Source of the DNA: DASUXY01 sp036377675
GTDB taxonomy: Bacteria > Bacillota > Bacilli > Bacillales > Amphibacillaceae
Length of the DNA stretch: 11,024 nt
Direction of reading: 5' to 3'
Assembly (NCBI GenBank): GCA_036377675.1
Contig: DASUXY010000061.1
Coordinates: forward strand, 1 to 11,024
Positions within the stretch are counted from its first letter, which is position 1; each line of letters opens with the position of its first letter. Shown piece after piece: positions 1-6,399 of the stretch. A program made the position numbers and the translations under genes. The notes under the pieces are model-generated. The model saw only the letters and a program-made list of their open reading frames with translations, was not told where the DNA came from and ran no database searches.

Positions 1-320
1 TTGGATTGAGGGGATAAGGGTTTTACGTTTTTGACTATGCCCAAAGGATTTTTAAGAAAGTAAAAAGTTCTAAGGAGAGAAGCTCCCGTAAATGCTTGAC
101 AGACTCAAGCGATTGCATGTTGTTGACAAGAGGAGCGCCCGAACATAATAGTCTACGTATTTATATGATATTATTTAAAATATTCTTTACCGTGCTAAAA
201 TAGGAAAAGAAATGATTGAGACAAATAAATTTTTATTAGCTATTTTTATAACTTATGACAGCGATATCTGCCTGCTGTCATTATATAGCTTCAAAACAAT
301 CAAAGAAGGGGTGTCTCAAT
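1..320. other. Upstream region without a supported gene; possible structured RNA
   Basis: No convincing ORF covers this stretch: all three + frames carry stop codons in the first 120 bases and the - strand reading is also interrupted. Between about 74 and 136 several short inverted repeats sit close together. GGAG(74-77) can pair with CTCC(83-86). Alternatively GCTCC(82-86) can pair with GGAGC(132-136), enclosing a GCTTGA(94-99)/TCAAGC(105-110) hairpin. This could be a small structured RNA, or the decayed end of an insertion sequence or older gene. The rest (about 150-300) is AT-rich and probably holds the promoter and leader of the signal peptidase gene. Confidence 0.4.
193..201 (+). promoter_or_regulatory. 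Candidate extended -10 promoter for the signal peptidase gene
   Basis: TGC followed by TAAAAT (five of six matches to TATAAT, with the TGn extension) would start transcription near 208, about 110 bases before the gene. No good -35 box lies at the right distance, which extended -10 promoters tolerate. A perfect TTGACA at 123-128 has only a poor -10 (TAATAG) 17 bases downstream and looks less likely. Confidence 0.35.
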
Positions 321-833
321 TTGCAAAAAAAAAGATGGAGTGAATGGATGAAAGTAATTGTCATAGCTATTTTTTTAGCCATTTTTTTCAGATCATTTAT
401 CTTTGCAACGTCAATTGTAGAAGGTGAGAGCATGGAACCTACTCTAACTGATGGAGAACGAGTTGTCTTTAATAAATTTATATATTTATTTAATCAACCG
501 AAACGTGGAGATATTGTTATTATTCAACGTCCTCTTAAAACGTATGTGAAAAGAGTGATCGGTCTTCCAGGTGAAACCATATTAATAAAAGATCATACAT
601 TGTATATCGATGGTGAAGTGTACGAACAAACATTTTTAACCGAAGAATCACAAATACGTACAGGAAATTTTGGTCCCGTCGTTGTTCCGAACGATAGTTA
701 TTTTGTCATGGGAGACCACCGAGCGATTAGTAAAGATAGTAGAAATGGACTTGGCTTTGTCGAAGAGGATGACATTATTGGACGTTCAGAAGTAATCGTT
801 TACCCAATTACTGCCTGGTCACTTACTCGGTAA
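321..833 (+). CDS. lepB: Type I signal peptidase (SipS/LepB family)
   Basis: Membrane-bound serine-lysine protease that removes signal peptides from Sec- and Tat-exported preproteins on the outer face of the membrane. From the TTG start at 321 the protein has 170 residues. A short basic N-terminus (KKRW, EWMK) is followed by one membrane helix at about 11-29. The catalytic serine is in GESMEPT (Ser37), the general-base lysine in YVKRVIGLPG (Lys77), and box E reads GDHRAISKDSRNG. This compact single-helix form is typical of Bacillus Sip proteins. I chose the TTG at 321 because AAGAAGGGG (303-311) sits 9 bases upstream and the resulting N-terminus matches the family. An upstream ATG at 255 would add 22 unusual residues, including two adjacent cysteines, and has no RBS. 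ATG 348 is a further possibility. Monocistronic, ending at a hairpin. Confidence 0.93.
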   Translation: MQKKRWSEWMKVIVIAIFLAIFFRSFIFATSIVEGESMEPTLTDGERVVFNKFIYLFNQPKRGDIVIIQRPLKTYVKRVIGLPGETILIKDHTLYIDGEVYEQTFLTEESQIRTGNFGPVVVPNDSYFVMGDHRAISKDSRNGLGFVEEDDIIGRSEVIVYPITAWSLTR

Positions 834-871
834 CTAACAGCTCTATAGCGAACACTTTTAGAAAGCATTTT

Positions 872-901
872 AGGTCCAAGCATAATCATATGCTTGGACC
901 T
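872..901 (+). terminator. Hairpin terminator after the signal peptidase gene
   Basis: AGGTCCAAGCATA (872-884) pairs perfectly over 13 bp with TATGCTTGGACCT (889-901) around an ATCA loop. The following TTGTTAT is only moderately T-rich. It lies between convergent units (the peptidase gene on + and the small ORF on -) and could stop both. Confidence 0.75.
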
Positions 902-917
902 TGTTATCAATAAAAAA

Positions 918-1001
918 TTATTTTTCATGATCAAAGAGACAGTAACCAATGTTTAGAGCTAAAATGGCAAAGCAAACGACACCAAAAAGAACTTCCCACA
1001 T
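918..1001 (-). CDS. Small single-helix membrane peptide (27 aa), possibly KdpF-like
   Basis: A 27-codon ORF, below usual gene-calling limits. It starts at ATG 1001 with AAAGGAG (1018-1012 on the - strand) 10 bases upstream, and ends with TAA at 918. The peptide begins MWEVLFGV, continues with a hydrophobic stretch through about residue 23 (VVCFAILALNIGY), and ends with the charged tail DHEK. That is one transmembrane helix with an acidic/basic tail. It lies about 200 bp downstream of the K+ channel gene on the same strand, with its own candidate promoter. Size and layout recall KdpF, the roughly 29-residue peptide of the Kdp K+ ATPase; that link is inference from shape, not from a recognised motif. 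Good RBS placement and membrane-like composition argue against chance. The hairpin at 872-901 lies just after its stop. Confidence 0.5.
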   Translation of the reverse strand: MWEVLFGVVCFAILALNIGYCLFDHEK

Positions 1002-1054
1002 GATGCGTGCACTCCTTTCGTCCGAATATACTTATGTATGAAGTATGTAATCGT

Positions 1055-1085
1055 ATTATACATTATTTCCTTATTATCATACCAA
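1055..1085 (-). promoter_or_regulatory. Candidate promoter for the small membrane peptide
   Basis: Reading the - strand, a perfect TATAAT (1060-1055) is preceded at a long 19-base spacing by TTGGTA (1085-1080, four of six matches). A short inverted repeat, ATACTT/AAGTAT, lies between this site and the RBS, so the leader may fold. Confidence 0.35.
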
Positions 1086-1150
1086 AATCGTTCATCTAAA
1101 TAAAGGCTTCTCAAAATTTATTAGACAAATGTTCAAATAAACGTCGTATT

Positions 1151-1180
1151 CACATTTAAAATGTGCATCCCCATGGGGAT
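1151..1180 (-). terminator. Tandem palindromes downstream of the K+ channel gene
   Basis: Two perfect palindromic units sit one base apart: a CACATTT/AAATGTG hairpin (1151-1165) and ATCCCCATGGGGAT (1167-1180). They begin about 20 bases after the stop codon of the - strand K+ channel gene. The likeliest role is transcript termination or 3'-end protection, although no run of T follows at once. A protein-binding operator for the small downstream ORF is an alternative. Confidence 0.4.
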
Positions 1181-1202
1181 TCCCTTCCCTCTACTGCTTC
1201 TA

Positions 1203-2567
1203 TTATCCAATAATTATTCTTTCTTTGGGAAAATGGTATTTCCCACGATGATTGTTATTTTGAAAGGAGAACAAAAAGTTAATAATACCGACTCTACCGA
1301 TAAACATTAGTAACATGAGAATCACTTTACTTACCGTTGTTAACTCACTTGTAATTCCAAAACTTAGCCCTACTGTTCCAAAGGCGGATGTCACTTCAAA
1401 CAACAATTGAACGATCGGAAAAGGTTCTACAATCGTGAGCGATAATAAAGAGATGAACACGATGATAATTGCTAACAATGCTACGGTAACAGCTTTCGTT
1501 AAATCCTCTTCATAGATCTCTCTTCTAAAGAGCCGAATACTTCCCCCGCCCCGTGCATACGTAATGATAAAAATAACGACTAACGCAAACGTCGTTGTCC
1601 GAATTCCCCCACCTGTACTACTTGGGGATGCCCCGATGAACATGAGGAAAGACATAAACAAATGGGTCGGTTCTGTGAACTCGCTCATTTCCATCGTAGC
1701 TAAACCAGCACTTCTCGTTGTAACCGATTGAAAAAGGGCATAAAAAAATGATTCGTGCCACACCTTACCGGAAAAAAAATGCGTTCTTTCAAAGAAATAA
1801 ATGAATAAAGTTCCGATAACAACTAAACTAAAAAAGGTAGTCGTCGTCACCTTTGTAAATAAACTGAAACGAAAAAACTTCTGTTCTTCACGAAAAGCAA
1901 ATAAATATTGTTTAACCTCAATCAGCACAGGAAAGCCGATCGCGCCAAAAATAATTAATAACATCGTGATCAACTGTACAAAGTAATCATCTGCATAAAG
2001 ATGTAACGATTGTCCAGTAATATCGAATCCACCATTAGACACAGCACTAATTGCGCTAAAAAAACCGTGGAAGTATGCCTCACTTACAGTCGGATAATAT
2101 CGTAAATAATAGGTTCCGAGAATTACAAAACCGATGAATTCAATAATTAGTAGCACTAAAAATATCTCTTTTATAAAACGAACCATGCCTGTTAGTTTCG
2201 TTTGATTTTGATCGGTCATTATTAAACGACGACCTTTTAAGCCAATTCTTTTTCCTAGAAGAATCCATATCAATGTCCCCATCCCCATAACTCCTACGGC
2301 ACCGAGTTGTAAAATAAAAGCTAACATAATAATTCCTGTCGTACTAAATGTATCCACAATGGAAACTGTCGTTAATCCTGTAACACTAAGTGCACTAACA
2401 GCCGTAAAAAGGACATCCACAAATGAAAGATGCACATCTTCTTGATAAGCGATCGGCAGTGACAATAGAAGTGTCGATATAATAACTGCGATAACGTAAA
2501 AAAATAAAATCATCCGAACGGGAGATGATCGTTGAGGACGTGGAAATTTACTTTTTATAAAAGACAT
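1203..2567 (-). CDS. K+ uptake channel subunit, KtrB/KtrD (TrkH) family
   Basis: Membrane subunit of a Ktr-type, Na+-linked potassium transporter; it forms the ion path and normally works with a cytosolic RCK ring protein (KtrA or KtrC), which is not in this window. The 454 residues carry the four M1-P-M2 repeats of the superfamily. Their selectivity-filter segments are visible at SVTGLTT (61-67), SNGGFD (177-182), TTRSAGLAT (283-291) and FGTVGLSFG (396-404). The gating-loop region of the third repeat appears as GASPSSTGGGIRTTT from 312. Length and the TrkH-short layout fit KtrB/KtrD rather than the longer TrkH. The start at 2567 has AAAAGGAG 9 bases upstream. A Fur-like palindrome lies about 100 bp upstream. 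An orphan KtrB-type gene without an adjacent partner is usual for KtrD, but KtrB cannot be excluded. Confidence 0.9.
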   Translation of the reverse strand: MSFIKSKFPRPQRSSPVRMILFFYVIAVIISTLLLSLPIAYQEDVHLSFVDVLFTAVSALSVTGLTTVSIVDTFSTTGIIMLAFILQLGAVGVMGMGTLIWILLGKRIGLKGRRLIMTDQNQTKLTGMVRFIKEIFLVLLIIEFIGFVILGTYYLRYYPTVSEAYFHGFFSAISAVSNGGFDITGQSLHLYADDYFVQLITMLLIIFGAIGFPVLIEVKQYLFAFREEQKFFRFSLFTKVTTTTFFSLVVIGTLFIYFFERTHFFSGKVWHESFFYALFQSVTTRSAGLATMEMSEFTEPTHLFMSFLMFIGASPSSTGGGIRTTTFALVVIFIITYARGGGSIRLFRREIYEEDLTKAVTVALLAIIIVFISLLSLTIVEPFPIVQLLFEVTSAFGTVGLSFGITSELTTVSKVILMLLMFIGRVGIINFLFSFQNNNHRGKYHFPKERIIIG

Positions 2568-2588
2568 ACAAATATACTCCTTTTATTA

Positions 2589-2602
2589 CATTTTATATAA
2601 CA
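2589..2602 (-). promoter_or_regulatory. Possible -10 element for the K+ channel gene
   Basis: On the - strand TGTTATATAAAATG contains TG-T-TATATA, an extended -10-like element about 20-30 bases before the start codon. No -35 box is evident and the region is AT-rich, so this is weak. A leader this short would still include the RBS. Confidence 0.22.
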
Positions 2603-2665
2603 TAAACAGAGAATGACTTTTTCCCACATGTTACTTTTGCTTCCAGCATACCATTCGGATGTATA

Positions 2666-2680
2666 AAATAATAATTATCA
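2666..2680 (-). promoter_or_regulatory. Fur-family-like 7-1-7 box
   Basis: On the - strand TGATAAT-T-ATTATTT matches 12 of 14 positions of the Bacillus 7-1-7 Fur box TGATAAT-N-ATTATCA, and resembles PerR boxes as well. It lies between the ywpF-like gene and the K+ channel gene. AT-rich DNA yields such matches by chance, and iron control of a K+ channel would be unexpected. Confidence 0.25.
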
Positions 2681-2725
2681 TTTACTTAAAAATTTAGCCA
2701 TCAGAATAACTACTGAGCGGTTTAA

Positions 2726-3136
2726 TTAAATAAGCTGTTTGAACTTCTCTAACAATTCTTCCCCTTGATAACCTTTCGTGATTAATGAACGTAACATTTT
2801 TTCAATTTTACTTTTACGTTGATCGACGATTTTCCCCATAAACAACACGTTCATCCGTTCACCGATTGTGTTGATTCCGATAATCGAAGTAATAAAAGTT
2901 GCAGGAAGATTACTCTTTTTCGTTATTTTTACTTCAATCATAATTTCTTCTCGTTCACGTTGTAGTCGTTTAAATAAATCCATGTACTGTTGATCAACAT
3001 ACGCTTCAACAAGCCAGCGGTCATGTTCATCTTCTCGATTAATAATCAATCCATCCAGTAGCTCAATATCGTGTTCAATGATTTCAGCTTTAATACTTTC
3101 AATAATGCGTAATGATTTTAATTTAAATGTCTTCAT
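2726..3136 (-). CDS. YwpF-like family protein, function unknown
   Basis: A 136-residue cytosolic protein with no signal peptide or membrane segment. Its N-terminal half, MKTFKLKSLRIIE, then LLDGLIINRED and WLVEAYVD, and the middle ITKKSNLPATF, match what I recall of the Bacillus YwpF family. The C-terminal third (about 105-136) is highly charged and probably helical. RBS AAGAAGGTGG lies 4 bases before the ATG. It starts 29 bp after moaA and is probably cotranscribed with moeA-moaA. No molybdenum-related motif is seen, so the link may be positional only. The biochemical role is unknown. Confidence 0.7.
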   Translation of the reverse strand: MKTFKLKSLRIIESIKAEIIEHDIELLDGLIINREDEHDRWLVEAYVDQQYMDLFKRLQREREEIMIEVKITKKSNLPATFITSIIGINTIGERMNVLFMGKIVDQRKSKIEKMLRSLITKGYQGEELLEKFKQLI

Positions 3137-3165
3137 AAATCCACCTTCTTCTTGTAATCAAAACA

Positions 3166-4188
3166 TTAACCACCGATATAAAACATTTCGATTTTTCTAC
3201 GTTCATCATGATGTTGTCCGAATCGTTGTTCAGAATAGCGATCTGTGCGGTTCGCCCACAACTGTTTCAATTGTTTTTCCAGTTGTTCATCATCGATTCC
3301 TTTCCGTAATTTTTCTTTAAGATCGAAACCACTTGATGCAAATAAACACGTATAAAGCTTTCCATCAGCGGACAAACGAAGTCGCGTACATGTCCTACAA
3401 AACGCATCTGTAACCGAGGAAATGACACCGATTTCCCCTTCACCGTCTTCATAACGATAACGCGATGCTACCTCTCCATAGTAACTCGCTTCTACGGGGA
3501 CTAACGGCATTTCTTTATGAATCATTTGGATTATTTTCTCCTTCGAAACGACATGATTAACATCCCAATCATTATAATTACCAACATCCATAAATTCAAT
3601 AAAGCGTAAAATTATATTTTTGTTTTTGAAATAGCGAGCCATCGGAATAATTTGTCCATCGTTCATCCCTTTTTTAACAACCATGTTCACTTTTACTTGT
3701 AGGCCGGCATTTTGCGCTGCTTCAATTCCTTTTAACACGGGGAGCGTACGAACGCCTTTTCCATTTATTTTTTTAAATACGTTATCGGCAATCGCATCTA
3801 AACTAATATTTACCCGCTTAAGTCCTGATTCCTGTAACAATTGCGCCTGTCTAGGGAGAAAAAATCCATTCGTCGTTAACGCGATATCATCAATACCTTC
3901 TATGCTCGTTAACTGGCGAATAAGCTGATATACGTTTTTCCGCATGAGAGGTTCTCCACCCGTAATACGAATTTTGTTCACTCCTAATTGTGCAAATATT
4001 GCGGCCAACCGAGCGATTTCATTAAAAGTGAGTAACTCCTTTTGTTCCAAAAAAGGATATTCTTCTCCGAAAACTTCTTTAGGCATACAGTATGTGCATC
4101 TTAAATTACATTGATCAATAACAGAAATGCGTAAATCTTTTAGCTTTCTTTCAAATTGATCGTAAATCGTTGTTCTTGCACTTTTCAT
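3166..4188 (-). CDS. moaA: GTP 3',8-cyclase MoaA (molybdenum cofactor synthesis)
   Basis: Radical SAM enzyme that converts GTP to 3',8-cyclo-GTP, the first step of molybdopterin synthesis (with MoaC). The 340-residue product has the radical SAM cluster motif CNLRCTYC (Cys27, Cys31, Cys34), the SAM-binding TGGEP (77-81), and NISLDA (128-132). The second, substrate-binding 4Fe-4S cluster is at CRTC (264, 267) plus Cys281 in LYTC. The C-terminal GG, needed by the family for activity, is intact. I chose ATG 4188 because AGGGAGTGA lies just upstream and the length then equals known Bacillus MoaA. An in-frame ATG at 4224 would add 12 residues inside the end of moeA and is less likely. Only 4 bp separate it from moeA, so the two are translated from one transcript. 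Confidence 0.96.
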   Translation of the reverse strand: MKSARTTIYDQFERKLKDLRISVIDQCNLRCTYCMPKEVFGEEYPFLEQKELLTFNEIARLAAIFAQLGVNKIRITGGEPLMRKNVYQLIRQLTSIEGIDDIALTTNGFFLPRQAQLLQESGLKRVNISLDAIADNVFKKINGKGVRTLPVLKGIEAAQNAGLQVKVNMVVKKGMNDGQIIPMARYFKNKNIILRFIEFMDVGNYNDWDVNHVVSKEKIIQMIHKEMPLVPVEASYYGEVASRYRYEDGEGEIGVISSVTDAFCRTCTRLRLSADGKLYTCLFASSGFDLKEKLRKGIDDEQLEKQLKQLWANRTDRYSEQRFGQHHDERRKIEMFYIGG

Positions 4189-4192
4189 CCAA

Positions 4193-5461
4193 TCACTCCC
4201 TAAAGTTAGCTTGGCCATTTTCACTGTTTAACAATAACACCTCTACAGTTGAACCAGCTTTACATCCACCTGTTCCCCCTCGTAATTCCATAAAACATGT
4301 CGTATGTGCCAAAGATGAAACAACATTCGATTTATCTTTTCCTGCTAGATGGACGAATAGCTTTCCGTTTTCAAAAGTCGTATAACAACGAACAAATCGT
4401 GTAAATGGATTCTCCTTAGGAAAATCTTCTGCTAATGTAGCTGTTGTTCTTTGTAAAAACGGTTTTTGGCTGAACATATAGTATTGCATAATCGGTCGAA
4501 CAAACAATTCAAAACCGACATAACAAGCGGATGGATTTCCGGATAAACCGAATAAAAAGGTATCCTTTAATAAAGCTACCGTTGTTACACTTCCAGGTCG
4601 CATCCCAATTTTATTGAACAAAATATTCGCTTGTAACATTTCATAAATTTCCGGCATCAAATCGTAATCACCGACAGAGACTCCACCTGTCGTAATTAAA
4701 AAATCGACTTCTTCAAGAGCCTTTTTTATCAACTCATAACTCGAATGTTTTTCATCAGCCAATTGACCGTAATATTTAAAATCTCCACCTGCTCGTTTCA
4801 CTTGTGAGGCAATCATATATGCATTCGAATTTCGTATTTTACCTTCTTCAAGTGGTTCGTCGACTTCCAACAATTCCGTACCTGTAGCTAAAATTCCGAC
4901 GACAGGTTTTTTACTAACAACGACTTGATCGTATCCAAATGTCGCTAACAATGCTTTTACACCAGGGTTAATCAATGTGCCACGCTCTACTAAAGATGTT
5001 CCTTTCTGAACTTCTGATCCTTCTTTAATAATGTTTTGACCGCTCGATACACTTTGTTCAATCGACATGAAATTTTTTCCATCCCTTTCGTACATTTGGC
5101 AATTTTCAAACATTATAACGCAATCAGCACCGTCGGGAATCTTTGCACCCGTCATAATTCTTGTCGCTTGTTGCTTACTTAGCGCTACTTCGGGAACTTG
5201 TCCAGCACCGATATGTTCAACTACTGTAAATTCGACGGGATTGTTCTTCGACGCACTTTTAGTATCGACAGACCGTATTGCAAATCCGTCGTATGGGGAC
5301 TTATCAAAGGAAGGTACGTGATGAGTCGCTATAAGAGGTTCAGCCAATCGTCTATCATCACAATCGACAAACGGAATGGTTTCTTTTTCCCCAACTATAC
5401 GATGTTCCATTACGAGTTGGACTGCATCATCAACCGAAATTGGCTTGCGTATTTCAACCAT
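4193..5461 (-). CDS. moeA: Molybdopterin molybdenumtransferase MoeA
   Basis: Inserts molybdate into adenylylated molybdopterin, the last common step of Moco formation. The 422 residues show the family signatures in order. VPSFDKSPYDGFAIRS (49-64) is in the N-terminal domain, and GAKIPDGADCVI (105-116) in the next. The MoCF nucleotide/molybdopterin-binding domain holds GILATGTELLE (189-199), ITTGGVSVGDYD (256-267) and FGLSGNPSACYVGFE (304-318). The C-terminal beta domain ends in a small tail. Start ATG 5461 follows AAAAGGGTGATCTG. It is first in a - strand run with moaA and the ywpF-like gene and is divergent from the sporulation operon, so the 180-bp gap at 5462-5641 holds both promoters. Confidence 0.95.
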   Translation of the reverse strand: MVEIRKPISVDDAVQLVMEHRIVGEKETIPFVDCDDRRLAEPLIATHHVPSFDKSPYDGFAIRSVDTKSASKNNPVEFTVVEHIGAGQVPEVALSKQQATRIMTGAKIPDGADCVIMFENCQMYERDGKNFMSIEQSVSSGQNIIKEGSEVQKGTSLVERGTLINPGVKALLATFGYDQVVVSKKPVVGILATGTELLEVDEPLEEGKIRNSNAYMIASQVKRAGGDFKYYGQLADEKHSSYELIKKALEEVDFLITTGGVSVGDYDLMPEIYEMLQANILFNKIGMRPGSVTTVALLKDTFLFGLSGNPSACYVGFELFVRPIMQYYMFSQKPFLQRTTATLAEDFPKENPFTRFVRCYTTFENGKLFVHLAGKDKSNVVSSLAHTTCFMELRGGTGGCKAGSTVEVLLLNSENGQANFRE

Positions 5462-5481
5462 CAGATCACCCTTTTAAACGT

Positions 5482-5508
5482 ATTATGCAATTATTATTAG
5501 TGTAACAA
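5482..5508 (-). promoter_or_regulatory. Weak candidate promoter for moeA-moaA
   Basis: On the - strand CATAAT (5487-5482; five of six matches) lies 15 bases after TTGTTA (5508-5503; four of six). The spacing is short, so this is tentative. Transcription would start about 15 bases before the RBS. Confidence 0.25.
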
Positions 5509-5579
5509 ATTTATGAAGGGAATGGTACAGCTCATCTTTAAACGCATCGCTTGAAACTACCTACGGAAAAAAATAGCAC

Positions 5580-5609
5580 GTATATATAAACAGCTAAATT
5601 AAAATGATA
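5580..5609 (+). promoter_or_regulatory. Candidate sigma-G (forespore) promoter of the spoVA2 operon
   Basis: GTATA (5580-5584) fits the sigma-G -35 consensus gHATR fully. After exactly 18 bases comes AATGATA (5603-5609), which fits the -10 consensus CATnHTA at all but its first base. Transcription would start near 5616, about 25 bases before the first ATG, leaving room for the RBS AAAAGGGAGG (5624-5633). Forespore expression under sigma-G is the known pattern for spoVA operons, so site and function agree. Confidence 0.6.
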
Positions 5610-5641
5610 AGGATGAACATGCTAAAAGGGAGGATATTAAA

Positions 5642-5848
5642 ATGACAGTAGGAACACAAATTAAACAAACATTGGCAGGACTTAAAAGCGCTCAAGCTAG
5701 CTTTGAACAATTTGCTTTGCAGACTGAAAATAAACAAGCGAAACAAATGTACGAAAATGCAGCCCAACAGACACAAATGCTCGTTCAAAATGTTGAACAA
5801 CGTGTAAATGAAATCGAATTAGAAGAACCACAGTATAAAGGTTTTTAA
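5642..5848 (+). CDS. DUF1657 protein 1, first gene of the spoVA2-type operon
   Basis: A 68-residue helical protein, polar throughout, with no signal or membrane segment. The body from IKQTLAGLKSAQ through KQAKQMYE to VEQRVNEIE is a likely helical hairpin with heptad-like spacing; it ends in EEPQYKGF. It is clearly related to the second stand-alone copy at 8323 and to the C-terminus of the 2Duf protein at 8543. DUF1657 proteins are known from spoVA2-type operons of heat-resistant spore formers, but their biochemical role is unknown. RBS AAAAGGGAGG is strong and well placed. As the gene nearest the promoter, followed by an attenuator-like hairpin, it is probably the most expressed product of the operon. 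A role as an abundant partner or packing protein at the spore membrane is inference only. Confidence 0.9.
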   Translation: MTVGTQIKQTLAGLKSAQASFEQFALQTENKQAKQMYENAAQQTQMLVQNVEQRVNEIELEEPQYKGF

Positions 5849-5861
5849 CAGTGGAATAAAT

Positions 5862-5885
5862 AAGGGGTGGGCAAACCTACCCTTT
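5862..5885 (+). terminator. Attenuator-like hairpin after the first DUF1657 gene
   Basis: AAGGGGTGGG (5862-5871) pairs with CCTACCCTTT (5876-5885) over 10 bp, including two G-U pairs, around a CAAA loop. The 3' arm runs into CTTTTCCT, so the structure can act as an intrinsic terminator, probably partial because the next genes have no clear promoter of their own. It would raise the first product over the rest. Confidence 0.6.
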
Positions 5886-5916
5886 TCCTATCGACGTATG
5901 GAAATGGGGGAAATGT

Positions 5917-6381
5917 ATGCTAAATAACGAAACATTGTTCTCTTTTATACTAGCCTCTGTATTATTATTCGGTTGCACGACGAATTCTCAAGTGGTTCCT
6001 AACGATCATGGCAATGACACACAATTTACAACAATCTCTACGAACCAAGCAACGGACCAAAAAATTTCTAATCAAGCAAAAGAAAAATTGAGTGCGGACG
6101 AAAATATTATCCACGTAAAAGCAGCCAACTCAAAAAAACATTTAGCATTAGCGTTTGAAGTTCCACACCTCAAACGATTTCAATTACAAAAAATTAAAAA
6201 ACAAGTGAAAGATGATTTAAAGCGAGAATTTCCAAAGATGAAAGTCGAAGTATCGACAGATCAAAAGATTATTTTGGAACTCGAACGGTTAGAAGAGCAA
6301 TTGCAAACTGATTCGCTAAGTGAGAAGAAATTAAATAAAGAAATGAAACGTATTATTGGACTGATGAAAGAACAAACATAA
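5917..6381 (+). CDS. Spore lipoprotein, YhcN/YlaJ-type
   Basis: A 154-residue exported lipoprotein. A hydrophobic signal (about 7-19) leads to the lipobox LFGC with the modified cysteine at residue 20, followed by a polar linker rich in T, N and Q. The mature domain (about 45-150) alternates beta-like stretches (IIHVKAAN, LALAFEVPH, IILELERL) with charged helices (KIKKQVKDDLKREF), as in YhcN/YlaJ sporulation lipoproteins; its position as second gene of a spoVA2-type operon is the expected one. The signal lacks the usual lysine or arginine before the hydrophobic core (MLNNETLF), which is odd but does not break the lipobox. No other in-frame start lies upstream before a stop. It would sit on the outer face of the spore inner membrane, near the SpoVA channel. 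RBS is the GGGGG run at 5906-5910. Confidence 0.8.
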   Translation: MLNNETLFSFILASVLLFGCTTNSQVVPNDHGNDTQFTTISTNQATDQKISNQAKEKLSADENIIHVKAANSKKHLALAFEVPHLKRFQLQKIKKQVKDDLKREFPKMKVEVSTDQKIILELERLEEQLQTDSLSEKKLNKEMKRIIGLMKEQT

Positions 6382-6399
6382 AAGAAAGAGTGACGTGCA

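Noticed and set aside
255..320. Upstream ATG start for the signal peptidase
   Set aside because: There is no RBS, and the extra 22 residues do not resemble Bacillus Sip N-termini; TTG 321 has a well-spaced AAGAAGGGG.
2701..2716. TCAG/CTGA hairpin after the ywpF-like gene as a terminator
   Set aside because: The stem is only 4 bp with mismatches beyond it; too weak to call despite a T-rich stretch after it.
5067..5500. Overlapping + strand frames opposite moeA
   Set aside because: Both overlap a fully supported moeA gene, contain no recognisable motif and lack RBSs.
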